The notes: generated from the sequence alone by a model not told the origin. Numbered from the stretch's first letter, positions 10,035-19,232 are shown. The stretch is 64,000 nucleotides of DNA from JAGQOZ01 sp041399205 (GCA_041399205.1 JAWKTK010000003.1:744001-808000); one strand, 5' to 3'. Translations and numbers: made by a program.

Positions 10035-10608
10035 CGTGGTCTCCGTTATCGGCACGTCACGCGGACCGACCGATCAGACTGGCCCGCCTTCCGTGTGCTG
10101 CGGTAGAACGAAAATGAGGGAAAACAAAACGTTTTCGACCGTCCTTCGCGCGACGAAGAGATTCCGTCGATTAAGCCATTCAAGTGAGCAACTTCAAACC
10201 TGGCAGGCCGCGATACCGGTTTCGGGCGAACATGCGAATGCGCAACTTCGAGAATTTCGTGTCGGCTCGCCCGGCTCTCGCGCCTTCTGTCTGCCGTCGA
10301 TTCTTGCCAACGCTTCAGCCGCAACATCAAACCGCCGAGCGCGTCGAATAATTTTTTCCATAATCATCAGCTTTTGGGGCCCGCTTGGTAAACGGGCACG
10401 CAGACGTGGTTGTGCAAAAAAAGGCATGGTCGCCGTCTCGAATTTGTCGTTGCCACTGGATATTGCGGACTGTGGGTCGAAGTGTCATCTTGCTGCGCAA
10501 CCTTGCCACTTGCGACGATGGCTGTATTGGATGACTCGCGAAAACTGAAACAAACATGCGCTTTTGGCTGAGTTGCCTAGCGCTGGTTTATTGTCTTGCA
10601 AGAGATGC
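10035..10608. other. Gene-free stretch
   Basis: About 570 bases between the kinase and a TPR remnant. Open frames here have no recognisable domain, ribosome site or composition typical of the neighbours. No repeat or hairpin of note was seen. It may hold the left edge of the decayed island. Confidence 0.5.
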
Positions 10609-11190
10609 TCATTGAAGGGATTGTAGCTCAAAATATAGTTGCGTAATGCGAAACTTGACTCGCCAATCCCAACCGAATTGTTGTTGCACTTGAGCGTCGT
10701 CTAGATCGAATTGTGTGGCCGTGGAGTTTCCTAAAGAGCGCTCGGCAATTTCAATGAGAATTTTTTGTTCGAGCGTGTCATCCTTCGATGCACGCAACTC
10801 AAGTGATTCATCGAATCGTCCATTGCGATTCAGTACGGCGGCGATCAACCACGGTGACTGAACTTGATCACGACGCACCCATGCGAGTAACGGAGCCCAA
10901 TCGATCAACGAATCTGGACGGACGACACATGTCTCGGCGATAGCCACCAGTTCACGGGGATGCATGGTTTCGCTTTCAGCCTCCGCGACCATTGCTCGGC
11001 ATTCTCGCCGATACTCATCAAGACAGTTCATGCCCAGGTAGCAGTAAGCCAGTTTTTGCCTGGTATGGATTCCGGCCCCCAATCTAATCGCGTTTTCATA
11101 CTCGAGCGCGGCCTGTTCGAACTTGTCGAGCTTGGCAAATTGGTCTCCGCGATGGGCTATCGCCTGCAAGCTTTGCAAAGGGCCACCCAA
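10609..11190 (-). pseudogene. Truncated TPR protein (C-terminal piece)
   Basis: Reads AIAHRGDQFAKLDKFEQAALEYENAIRLG, a TPR unit, then DEYRRECRAMVAEAE and further helical pairs to RITQLYFELQSLQ. The phrasing resembles the C-terminal TPR region of planctomycete kinase/WD40/TPR proteins. The frame stays open to 11295, but upstream of about 11190 it is simply antisense to the pglX remnant, so the true N-terminus has been lost at that junction. Whether the piece is expressed is unknown. Confidence 0.55.
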
Positions 11191-11194
11191 GCGG

Positions 11195-11950
11195 AAGGAC
11201 TTGCGAACGTGGTTTGCAAAGTCATATTTCGACCAACATATCAAGACATACACAAAGAGCAGGCGCAAATGCCCCATATATTGGCAGCTGGCCACTTCGT
11301 CCGCCTCCTACTCGGTTTGGCTTTACTATCACCGCTTCACCAAAGACACGTTCTTCAAAGTCCTGAACGAATATGTCAAGCCAAAGCTGGACCACGTGCG
11401 GCAAAAGCTGGATAGGCTGCGGGGCGAAGCTGGGGCCGAGCCGACTCGGTCGCAACGCAAGGAAATCTAAGACCAGGAGAAGTTCGTCGCCGAACTGGCC
11501 TCGATGGTCGAAGAGGTCGAGCGGATCGCCCCGCTGTAGAATCCCAACCTGAATGACGGCGTGATTATCAACTTCGCGCCGCTCTGGCGGCTCGTTCCGC
11601 AAAACAAGTCATGGCAAAAGGAATGTAAGAAGGTCTGGGACAAACTGGTCGCCGGTGATTACGACTGGGCGCACCTTTCCATGCACCTCTGGCCCGAACG
11701 AGTCGTCCCCAAATGCGTCACCGACGCCAGCCTCGCCATTGCCCACGGGCTCGAAGAAACCTTCTGGACACAAGACGACCGCGACCGCTTCCAACCCCTC
11801 GAAGAACCCACCGGCGGCTGGCAACCGGTCATCGACAAACTCGTCGCCGAGCGAACCAGCCCGGCAGTAAAGGCGGCACTCGAAAGTTTGCTAAGTGCGC
11901 CGGTCCAGTCGTCGGGCACTGGAAAACGCGCTAGGAGGAAAAGCAGCTAG
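11195..11950 (+). pseudogene. pglX: Remnant of a BREX-type adenine-specific DNA methyltransferase (PglX C-terminus)
   Basis: The translation keeps phrases I recognise from the C-terminus of PglX: KSRRKCPIYWQLAT, YSVWLYYHRFTKDTFF, NPNLNDGVIINFAPLWRL, YDWAHLSMHLWPERVVPK. PglX methylates adenine to mark self DNA in BREX phage defence. Only about the last 250 of roughly 1,200 residues remain, with no methyltransferase motifs. Two in-frame nonsense codons interrupt it: TAA at about 11468 where Glu is expected, and TAG at about 11537 where Trp is expected. These are substitutions, not indels, so this is real decay. No other BREX gene is present in the window. Confidence 0.75.
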
Positions 11951-12243
11951 GCGCCACAGAAACTCGCGCAGGTGATAATTCGAGTTTAGCCGCTGTCACA
12001 GACGTCCGCCTCGACGAGAGCACCGCCGTCGAACCAATCAGGTGCAGGCGAAAGCTCGGCGTTGTTTTTCGCGGCACCGGGGCAAAACTCGACCAACTTT
12101 TTCAGGTAGATGCAGTTGGTGCGATTATCAGGGCGAGTTTCGAACCAGTTCAGGTTGAACAACATCACTGGCGATCGCGTAAAGAATCGTGTAAAGTATT
12201 GTTATTGAGACGAGAAACACCGTACTATTGAGGTCCCTTTGCC

Positions 12244-13032
12244 ATGCGAACAGAGCCTGCGCTAAAGCTCGAACGATCCCCGCTTATTTTGGTGCTGGCG
12301 CAGATCCGTTTCACCCCCGTGCTGAAGATGGCGGACTATGTCCCGGATATCCAGGACAAGATGCGACAAGAGGGACTAGTTCGATTTACTCCGGAGGAGA
12401 CACAGCAGATTGTTTTTGGTCCGGTCGTGAAAACAAATCAGTCAACGCGTTGGGTGTTCAGTAATCGGCTGCAAAACGAGTCCGTAATTCTGTCCAACGA
12501 CTTTTTCGTCTATCAAGTGAGCCGATATGAAGTTTTCGAAAGGTACGTTGAGCGGCTACTCTTGTTGTTTAAGCATATTCGGGAGCGTGCAGGACTGAAC
12601 TTCGCCGCACAGATTGGCCTGAGGTATGTCGACTTGGTTCGGTCGGGCGGTTCATACTCTGTTGATGATTTCATCGCTCCGTCGCTTCGTGGGCTGTCGG
12701 CCGTTGATTTAGGAGTGAAAACAGCCAATCACCAGTTTGCGATTCAGTCGCAGACTGAGATAGGAACGCTGTTCTTACGTTCTTATGAAAACACGGGCGA
12801 TCAGTTTCTCCCTCCAGACTTGCAGACCCAACACCTTGCGTTCCCCGCACCGCCAGCAAACGATGAAGATTTCCGCATTCTCGATTTTGACCATATCAGC
12901 AAAGAGGAAGTTGATTTCGAGGGAGATGGGCTAAGCGACCTACTCTGGAAGCTGCACGAGGCAACAAAAAAAGCGTTCGACGTTGCGACAACCAGTGACG
13001 CCATGAAGTATTGGAAAGGGGATAACGTATGA
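12244..13032 (+). CDS. TIGR04255 family protein (first gene of a three-gene cassette)
   Basis: A 262-residue soluble protein with the features of the sporadically distributed TIGR04255 family: an early beta-strand segment (PLILVLAQIRFTP), a central SRYEVFERYVERLLLLF helix, GLRYVDLV, and a C-terminal helix with LHEATKKAFDVAT. The family is scattered across bacteria and often sits next to regulators, but has no known activity. It overlaps the next gene by the ATGA of a coupled start. The reading frame is intact inside an otherwise decayed island, which argues that it is still selected. Confidence 0.75.
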   Translation: MRTEPALKLERSPLILVLAQIRFTPVLKMADYVPDIQDKMRQEGLVRFTPEETQQIVFGPVVKTNQSTRWVFSNRLQNESVILSNDFFVYQVSRYEVFERYVERLLLLFKHIRERAGLNFAAQIGLRYVDLVRSGGSYSVDDFIAPSLRGLSAVDLGVKTANHQFAIQSQTEIGTLFLRSYENTGDQFLPPDLQTQHLAFPAPPANDEDFRILDFDHISKEEVDFEGDGLSDLLWKLHEATKKAFDVATTSDAMKYWKGDNV

Positions 13033-13769
13033 GCAAAGCCCGGTTCTCCAATTCATTCGCCTATGGGTTTGCTTTGCTAGGCTCGGCGACGTCTCCCGGC
13101 ATTGGTTGGGCGGACGTACCTGTCGACTCTTCGTCACCGACTCGCTCGGGCACTCCAATCATCGTGAATTCTCGCAACGCGGTGCTGCGCGATGAAGCGG
13201 CGAGGTTCGATCAGTTGCTTTCACTGATCAATCAAGCTGGGACCGGCGGGAGCTCACCATTCGGACGATGCTGGGTGGAAGCTGCTTCCGAGATTCCGAT
13301 CGATAATCCCGAATATGCCGAGAGCCTAGATACATCTGAAGCCGTGGCGACCATACGGTCAACGTTGTCCCTTCAGATGAAAGAGCTGGCGAATGTCCTG
13401 GGCGTCTCACGGCCGACGGTTTATTCGTGGCTGCGAGACGAGGAAAAGCCCCAGCCACAGAATCGACAGAGGATAGCTCGCCTACTGAAGTTCGCGAAAG
13501 CCTGGAACTCGTTAAGCAAGTCGCCAATCGGAGCGACAGTGCGCAACGAGTTGGGCGAAGATGGAAAGTCACTCGTCGATTTGTTCACCGAGTCCAGCCC
13601 CAACGATGTCGCGATTTTTTCGCGAATGCAGTCGATAGTAGAAGCTAAGGCCACAAAACCGAAGGGAATCCACGAGATTGCAAAACGTCACGGAATCGAC
13701 CTGACCAAAGTCCGTGAATCGCAAGCCGAGTTTGATGTCCTCACAGGCAAGCCGTTTCATGAGGACTAA
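13029..13769 (+). CDS. Helix-turn-helix protein (second gene of the cassette)
   Basis: A 246-residue protein with a clear XRE-like HTH in the middle (QMKELANVLGVSRPTVYSWL, about residues 117-136), followed by RQRIARLLKFAKAW. The first 100 residues are unlike any domain I know, and the C-terminal part (GIHEIAKRHGIDLTKV) may be a second small helical domain. It is the likely autoregulator or antitoxin-like partner of the cassette. The start overlaps the stop of the TIGR04255 gene (ATGA), and the third gene begins four bases after its stop. Confidence 0.75.
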   Translation: MSKARFSNSFAYGFALLGSATSPGIGWADVPVDSSSPTRSGTPIIVNSRNAVLRDEAARFDQLLSLINQAGTGGSSPFGRCWVEAASEIPIDNPEYAESLDTSEAVATIRSTLSLQMKELANVLGVSRPTVYSWLRDEEKPQPQNRQRIARLLKFAKAWNSLSKSPIGATVRNELGEDGKSLVDLFTESSPNDVAIFSRMQSIVEAKATKPKGIHEIAKRHGIDLTKVRESQAEFDVLTGKPFHED

Positions 13770-13772
13770 TAG

Positions 13773-14679
13773 GTGGATTCAAAGTCGACGCTTTGGTCGT
13801 GGCTGAAGTCTTGTAGCGAGTGCCTAGCAAAGTACTTCCATTCTCTTCGAGCTGATTCGAACTTGGATCAGACGCCAGAGGGCGATGCTTCGCAAGTGAA
13901 GCAGAATGGCTGGCGACAGGGGAGCATCATCAAGGACACTTCCGTCACCCAGTTGACGGAAAACGGTCGTCTGCCAAAACCAAATACAACAGGAGTCTGG
14001 CTTGTTGTGTCGCACGATTGCGACGTTTCGAATCATAGCCTGAAAAATGAACCGAACGTCGAAGTCATTTTCGGTGAGGAAATCGATGATCCCAACCGCA
14101 TGGACGGAGGGCAAGAACGCACGCAAACTCCAGATCGAGTTCGACGATAAGACCTACGAGTTTGACGCCGCTACCCGCATGATGTTGCCTCGCGTGCTAC
14201 TTGCCCAGCACACGCCAAGACAGTACCAGCTCGATCGAGAAACGGTCCAGCACATAATTTCTTGGGTCGCAAGGAAATACATTCGTAGTGCATTTCCCGA
14301 CGAATTCAACGAGCGGATACGTCCGGCAGCGAACAAACTTCGCAAAGTCTTCAAGAAACAGGGCGGACTCCTATCGGCAATATTTCTAACTGTTTCGGAC
14401 GAAGAATTTGGCCGGGACCAAGACTATGAATTGGTTATCTTTGGCGCTATGCGAGTCCTCGACCACAACGACTCGAAAAAACGCAGGGAGGCCCAAAAAC
14501 TGGTCGACAAGATTGAGGCAGAGCTGGAACAATGCGATGGAATCGAGGTGGAATCCTCGGAACTACGGAGTGAAGCAGAAATCAGCCTTGCCGATATTCG
14601 GGTAATGAAGAGGTGGGAAAACGACATCGATCTGACCCTTCGCGAAGAGGGTGAAGATGCCGTTCCTCCTGTTGGCTGA
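13773..14679 (+). CDS. Conserved-looking protein of unknown function with SHDCDVS motif (third gene of the cassette), frameshifted
   Basis: GTG 13773 follows GAGGA within the previous gene's end. The first part carries WRQGSIIKD and GVWLVVSHDCDVSNHS, then PNVEVIFGEEID. I have seen similar Asp-Cys-Asp phrases in uncharacterised proteins. The frame breaks near 14115 in a G-run (GGAGGGC); removing one G continues as GKNARKLQIEFDDKTYEFDA and a helical C-terminus to 14679. About 301 residues. No known enzyme fold can be assigned; the His, Cys and Asp cluster could bind metal or be catalytic. Confidence 0.6.
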
Positions 14680-14842
14680 ACCAAGCGACCACCCGCCGGT
14701 GGCTAGGATTACCGGTGTTGCTGTTTCAACATGCGGTAATAACAGCTTTGGCTGATGCCTTATTTCAAAATCCGCCAGAAACTGAACTAACGGCCAAGCT
14801 GGATTCGATTATTTCAACAGATAGTAACTAAAGCCAAACCCA

Positions 14843-15062
14843 ATGCGAGCAGGAATTTACGTCAAGCAGCCGACCGATTACCGGGCATTTATCCCGGCAG
14901 ATCTACCGCCCGATCCACCGATTGCGATGGACGCGGAGCTGCAGAAGCTGCTGTCGGACGCCGATCGAGCGCTAGGCCGACTGGACGGAGTGGCAACGGT
15001 GCTTCCCAACCCAGACCTGTTCGTCGCGATGTACGTTCGGCAGGAAGCCGTGCTCATGCGGC
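14843..15062 (+). pseudogene. Fic family protein, N-terminal fragment
   Basis: Reads PTDYRAFIPADLPPDPPI, AELQKLLSDADRALGRLDG and NPDLFVAMYVRQEAVL, the N-terminal domain of Fic-type AMP-transferases. It then breaks off where SSQIEGT would follow. The catalytic HPFxxGNGR region is absent. The break coincides with the start of the integrase sequence near 15060, so a deletion has joined the two genes. Confidence 0.8.
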
Positions 15063-16473
15063 ACAAAATACCGAGATGAGTCAAGAAAATGGTATATCAA
15101 ATTCAAGGACCGCAATGGAGTCTGGCAGCGAGTTCCCGGCTACACAGATAAGATGGCGACATCACAGCTTGCCTCCGAATTGGAGAGAAAACAGCAGCAG
15201 ATTCAATCGGGACTAACAGACCCACATGAATCGGGGAAGCTCCGTCCACTAGAGGAGCACCTAGCAGAATTTCAGCGATTCTTGGGCGATAAAGAAAATT
15301 CCACGAAGCATGTTGCGCAAACTGTGAAGCGAGTCCAACGAATTTGTCGCGGTTGCAAATTCGAGAATTGGAAGGATATTTCGCCATCTTCGGTTGTGAA
15401 TTGGCTTGCGTTAGAGCGGGAACGTGGGGCGATAGGTGGCGATAGGTGTCAAGACTAGTAACTATTACCAGGCCGCGCTGAAAGAGTTTTGCAACTGGTT
15501 GGTCAAAGATGGACGGGTTCCCTCAAATCCGGTCGCTCATCTGCAATCGCTGAATCCTGATCTAGACGTACGTCGCCAACGCCGGTCGCTAACGGATGAA
15601 CAATTTGCCGCATTGATTGAATCGGCGATGAATGGTCCACCGATTGAGTGCCTAAGTGGACCGGACCGAGCAATGCTTTACATTCTTGCCGCTTGGACCG
15701 GATTCAGACGGAAAGAACTCGCGTCGTTGACAATCCGTTCGCTTGACCTTGAGAGCTCTCCGCCTACGGTCCGCTGCGATGCCGGGTACAGCAAACGCAA
15801 GAGAAATGACATTGTTCCCCTGCACGACATAGTCGTTGAAAGATTACGAAGTTGGCTAGAGCAACGAGGACAGACCCCCGCAAGTGAACCACTGTTTTCG
15901 CTGCAAACGAAAAGTGGTGGGTTGCGTCGAACCTCCAAAATGATGCGTGTTGACCTGACAAACGCTGGGATCCCATATTGCGACGAAGACGGGCTATATG
16001 CGGACTTCCACGCTAACCGTCATACCTTTATTTCAAACTTGGCAAAGGCAGGCGTGACGCCAAAACTTGCACAGTCAGTAGCTCGGCACAGCGACGTGAA
16101 CCTTACCTTGGGGGTCTATTCGCACGTCGAAATGAACGAACAGGCCGCCGCGATCAATGCGTTGCCGGCACCGCCAGTGACCTCAGCCGCTATCGTGCGG
16201 AAATCCTTGGACAACGGTTTGGACAACACGACACCGAAGATGGGCGACGAAACTCCCGTTGTCCAAATAGTTGTCCAAACTTCTGGCTCGGGATGTCCCG
16301 AGCTGGCAGAGTTCGTCACCAACGATGGGAACGAGCGGCGGGTCGAGAATGACCAGAAACCCTTGCCGCAAAAGGCTTTAGTCACCCTCTGTCAACAACT
16401 GGCAGAGGGTGACGATAGTAGCGGAAGAGGGACTCGAACCCCCGACACGCGGATTATGATTCCGCTGCTCTAA
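15063..16473 (+). pseudogene. Tyrosine recombinase (integrase) with lost start and a 10-bp duplication
   Basis: The protein reads TKYRDESRKWYIKFKDRNG, an N-terminal core-binding domain (ENSTKHVAQTVKRV), and a catalytic domain with R in AWTGFRRKELASL, HANRHTFISNLAKAG for the HxxR box, RHSDVNLTLGVYSHV for the H and the nucleophile Tyr. A perfect tandem repeat of GGCGATAGGT (15428-15437, 15438-15447) shifts the frame; without one copy it reads ERGAIGVKTSNYYQAAL. The N-terminal Met is missing at the Fic junction. The 3' end runs antisense into the tRNA, as expected for an integrase beside its att site. Confidence 0.85.
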
Positions 16474-16492
16474 CCAACTGAGCTATTCCGCC
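16419..16492 (-). tRNA. tRNA with anticodon CAT (Met, possibly Ile2)
   Basis: On the minus strand the sequence runs GGCGGAATAGCTCAGTTGG, an anticodon arm GCGGA-ATCATAA-TCCGC, and a T arm with GGGGGTTCGAGTCCC. It is 74 nt with discriminator A and no encoded CCA. The acceptor stem closes apart from a G-U at its end. The 3' half overlaps the integrase C-terminus, making this tRNA the probable attachment site of the island. CAT could be elongator Met or lysidine-modified Ile; I cannot separate them. Confidence 0.92.
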
Positions 16493-16829
16493 AAGTCGTT
16501 AAATAGTAAGACTTTATTGACCGAAACGGACAGACAAGAATGAAGGTGACACCTGACACCGTTTTTGGTCGATTCATGTCCAGTTCCAAAAAGATATCCA
16601 ACGACCAAGGCAATGACAAGCCGTCCAAACTCACCCAAATTTTCCGCTATTTGCCCCTGCAACGAATAATCTCGGCCACTAAAATTTCGCCAACCCAGGT
16701 CGGCACGGCCAGTAGCCTTGTAAGAAAGATATTCCTCGCCGACGTCGCTGACTTCAGGGCGTGACAGCTTCGCAGCCCAGACCATCCGCGAAGAACATCG
16801 GCATTTCCTTAAATGCAAGGAGGTTCGAC
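16493..16829. other. Gene-free stretch between the tRNA and the dehydrogenase
   Basis: It includes a short tandem TGACACCTGACACC near 16547 and AT-rich sequence. Weak open frames on both strands show no recognisable domain. It contains the tRNA promoter on the minus strand, though I could not place its boxes with confidence. Confidence 0.4.
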
Positions 16830-17804
16830 ATGAAAGCGGTATTCGCAGCACGCTACGGTCCGCTCGAAGGCTTACTACTTGGCCAAGTGGCTACACCGCA
16901 GCTTGACGGTGCGAACGTTCTGGTCCGAGTGCACGCCGCAGGCCTTCATGTCGGGGACTGCTTCACCGTTCGTGGTAAGCCTTTCATTGTTCGCATGGAA
17001 ACGGGCTGTTTGCGACCGACCAGCGGTATTCCTGGGTACGACTTCTCTGGTGTGGTTGAAGAGGTTGGCGAAACTGTCGACGGTTTTCAAATCGGCGACG
17101 AGGTATTCGGTTATTGCTTGGGTAGCTGCGCCGAATTTGTCTCGGTAGCCGAAAACAAGCTGGCTGCGAAACCAAAGAGTCTAACTTTTGTCGAAGCCGC
17201 TGCCCTACCCACGTCCGCGCTGGCGGCATTGCATGCTTTGCGAGACGTTGCCAAATTGCGGGCCGGCCAATCTTTGTTGATCAATGGAGCTTCTGGTGGC
17301 ATTGGCACTTTTGCAGTGCAAATTGCCAGAGCTTTCGGCGCCACAGTGACCGGTGTTTGCAGCGGTTCGAACGTGACACTGGTGAAATCGCTCGGTGCCG
17401 ACCACGTTATTGACTATGAAAAAGAGGATTTTACCGAATTCGGACTGCAATATGACTGCATCCTGGACAATGTCGAGAACCGCAAACTATTCGAGGTTCG
17501 TCGTGCACTAAAACCCAGTGGAACGTTGATCTGTAACAGCGGAACTGGCGCAAGCGGATTGACGTTTTGGGTTCGTTTGCTCAAGCCACTGATTCTTTCT
17601 CCGTTCACCAAACAGCGGCTTTGCCGATACCTCTCGACTCCAACTCGCAAAGATCTTGAAGTGCTCGGCGAAATGGTTGTCAATGAAATACTTCGGCCGG
17701 TTGTATCAGAAGTGCATACGCTTGAGTCAGTCGTCCAAGCGTTGCAGGCGTTGGAAACTGGGCACACGGTCGGGAAACGAGTCGTCCGCGTGATGGAAAG
17801 CTAA
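16830..17804 (+). CDS. Zinc-independent MDR alcohol dehydrogenase / quinone oxidoreductase
   Basis: A 324-residue medium-chain reductase. It has the GroES-like N-terminal domain (IPGYDFSGVVEEVG) and a Rossmann domain with NGASGGIGTFAVQIAR (about residues 153-168). The Cys/His zinc ligands of true alcohol dehydrogenases are absent, which fits the quinone-oxidoreductase branch that uses NADPH. ATG 16830 follows AAGGAGG. It is the first gene outside the island on this side. Confidence 0.88.
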   Translation: MKAVFAARYGPLEGLLLGQVATPQLDGANVLVRVHAAGLHVGDCFTVRGKPFIVRMETGCLRPTSGIPGYDFSGVVEEVGETVDGFQIGDEVFGYCLGSCAEFVSVAENKLAAKPKSLTFVEAAALPTSALAALHALRDVAKLRAGQSLLINGASGGIGTFAVQIARAFGATVTGVCSGSNVTLVKSLGADHVIDYEKEDFTEFGLQYDCILDNVENRKLFEVRRALKPSGTLICNSGTGASGLTFWVRLLKPLILSPFTKQRLCRYLSTPTRKDLEVLGEMVVNEILRPVVSEVHTLESVVQALQALETGHTVGKRVVRVMES

Positions 17805-17830
17805 ATAAACCACTGCATTTCGCGTCACAC

Positions 17831-18232
17831 CTACGATAGCGTCGGCGCGCTCAATGACTCGCCATCCCGAGGTAGGTCATATTGGATCCATTCCGCGCTT
17901 AAATGAAAATCAATCGAATCCAAACGACCGGGGCCTAAATTCTTGTAGGCGTGCGGAACATTCGCCGGTCCAATCACCAGCGAGCCCGCCGCCGCCTCAA
18001 ATTGCTGATCGCCAACTGTAAATTGTGCACGTCCCTCGAGGATATGAAAGATCTCGTCATACGGATGCACATGCAGATTGGGGCCTTCACCGATGACATC
18101 GGTGCTGTAGCGAATGACGACACAATCGACGCCAAAATGACGTCCTTCTTGCGATCCCAGCGGTGGACTTGAGCTCTTGAGCCACTCTTCGGGCTGAATA
18201 TGAACGGGGTTGATTTTGCTTGGTTTTGGCAT
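17831..18232 (-). CDS. Cupin-domain protein
   Basis: A 133-residue single-cupin protein. Motif 1 is NLHVHPYDEIFHILEG, giving two His, one Glu and a third His; motif 2 is GPANVPHAYKNLG. Metal binding is therefore probable. Small cupins act as isomerases, dioxygenases or sensors; substrate unknown. It is convergent with the MDR dehydrogenase, with only 26 bases between the two stops. Confidence 0.85.
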   Translation of the reverse strand: MPKPSKINPVHIQPEEWLKSSSPPLGSQEGRHFGVDCVVIRYSTDVIGEGPNLHVHPYDEIFHILEGRAQFTVGDQQFEAAAGSLVIGPANVPHAYKNLGPGRLDSIDFHLSAEWIQYDLPRDGESLSAPTLS

Positions 18233-18299
18233 TGTCCTGCCTTTGCTTGCTGACCAGCTGATCCAAAAGGGATGTTCACGAATCGCGAAGACTTGTTCG

Positions 18300-18471
18300 T
18301 TATTTTACCACGAAAGACAAAGCAAAGCAGCGATTGCGCCATTCTGAGTCGATCGAGTAGGCATGTGCAACGCGAGCCGGGTCTTGCGAATTCCACGCGT
18401 CTTTAGCCGCGAACTTTGGCTAACGCCGATTCGAGATTGTAGGGTGGTGCGAGTGAAAGTGTGTTGGACAT
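18300..18471 (-). pseudogene. Remnant of a DUF1348 (NTF2-like) protein
   Basis: Begins MSNTLSLAPPYNLESALAKVR. With one base inserted near 18405 it continues as AAKDAWNSQDPARVAHAYS and SEWRNR, the N-terminal third of the DUF1348 family. It then breaks off into unrelated sequence, so most of the gene is gone. One indel and one truncation are seen in 57 codons. Confidence 0.65.
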
Positions 18472-18535
18472 GATGGCTCTTTCGAGTTCATGGACTTGCT
18501 GAATGATTTTGACGAATGGCGACGTCCGACGGGCC

Positions 18536-18560
18536 ACTGCCCGACGCGTTGTCGGGCAGT
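18536..18560 (-). terminator. Perfect 10-bp hairpin after the CMD-family gene
   Basis: ACTGCCCGAC (18536-18545) and GTCGGGCAGT (18551-18560) form a GC-rich stem with a five-base loop, 18 bases past the stop at 18579. No T-run follows on either strand, so it may be an mRNA-stabilising or Rho-assisted end rather than a classical terminator. Confidence 0.55.
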
Positions 18561-18578
18561 AGCTTGGGACACGGACGA

Positions 18579-19130
18579 CTAAGCAACCCTGCACGCCAGG
18601 CATTCGGCTTTCGGAAAGTCGATGTCTGGATCCGCGACGTGATTGAAGTAGTTGGTGAAGATATTCAAGGCGACGTTCGCCACCACTTCGGCAAGATCGC
18701 CGTCGGTAAAGCCATGATCACGCAGCTCTTGCAGGTCGTCGCCGCTGACACGGCCGCGCTGGTCGACCAGCTTGCGTGCGAACCGAATCAGCGAGTCACT
18801 CTTGGTGTCGATCGCGGATCCTTGACGAGCGTCGCGGATCTGATCCGGGCTCAGACCCGCCGACTTGCCGAGCGCTGAATGAGCGGCGAGGCAATAGTCG
18901 CAATGGTTCGCTTCGCCGACAGCCAGGGCGATCTGCTCGCGCTGCTGGTTGGTTAACGATCCGCTGGCCAGCTCGCCGCTGAATTGCAGGTAAGCACCCA
19001 GAGCGGCGGGGGAATTGCCGATCGCCCGCATCATATTGGGGACCATACCAAGCTTGTTCTTGACGGCCGAGAACAGTTCGGCGGACTTGCCCGTGGCGTT
19101 TTCAGGCGAGAGTTGATGAATTCGAGTCAT
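18579..19130 (-). CDS. Carboxymuconolactone decarboxylase / AhpD-family peroxidase-like protein
   Basis: A 183-residue protein. The hallmark is NHCDYCLAAHSALGK (CxxC with a downstream His, about residues 82-96), the redox centre of AhpD-like peroxidases. MVPNMMRAIGNSPAAL is the usual N-terminal helix pair. It likely reduces peroxides or acts as a small thiol reductase in the cytosol. The gene is divergent from a sigma-54 activator, and a sigma-54-type promoter lies upstream, so it is probably the regulated target. Confidence 0.9.
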   Translation of the reverse strand: MTRIHQLSPENATGKSAELFSAVKNKLGMVPNMMRAIGNSPAALGAYLQFSGELASGSLTNQQREQIALAVGEANHCDYCLAAHSALGKSAGLSPDQIRDARQGSAIDTKSDSLIRFARKLVDQRGRVSGDDLQELRDHGFTDGDLAEVVANVALNIFTNYFNHVADPDIDFPKAECLACRVA

Positions 19131-19211
19131 GACTTGATTCTCCAGTTAGAAAGGTTCAGAAACAAAAGACAGAAACGCTCCGACGACACTCGATTCGGGG
19201 CGAGCGAACCA

Positions 19212-19232
19212 CTTAATCATTTTCCGTGCCAA
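19212..19232 (-). promoter_or_regulatory. Candidate sigma-54 promoter of the CMD-family gene
   Basis: On the minus strand TTGGCACGGAAAATGATTAAG matches the sigma-54 -24 element (TTGGCACG) exactly, but the -12 element only weakly (ATGAT against TTGCA). It lies 80-100 bases before the start at 19130, and its activator is encoded divergently. Confidence 0.55.

Noticed and set aside
11986..12168. Minus-strand frame of 60 codons between pglX and the cassette
   Set aside because: It could be a remnant, but I recognise no family and there is no ribosome site.
16420..16473. The peptide GRGTRTPDTRIMIP at the integrase C-terminus as a domain
   Set aside because: It is simply the antisense translation of the tRNA gene, a common artefact at tRNA att sites.
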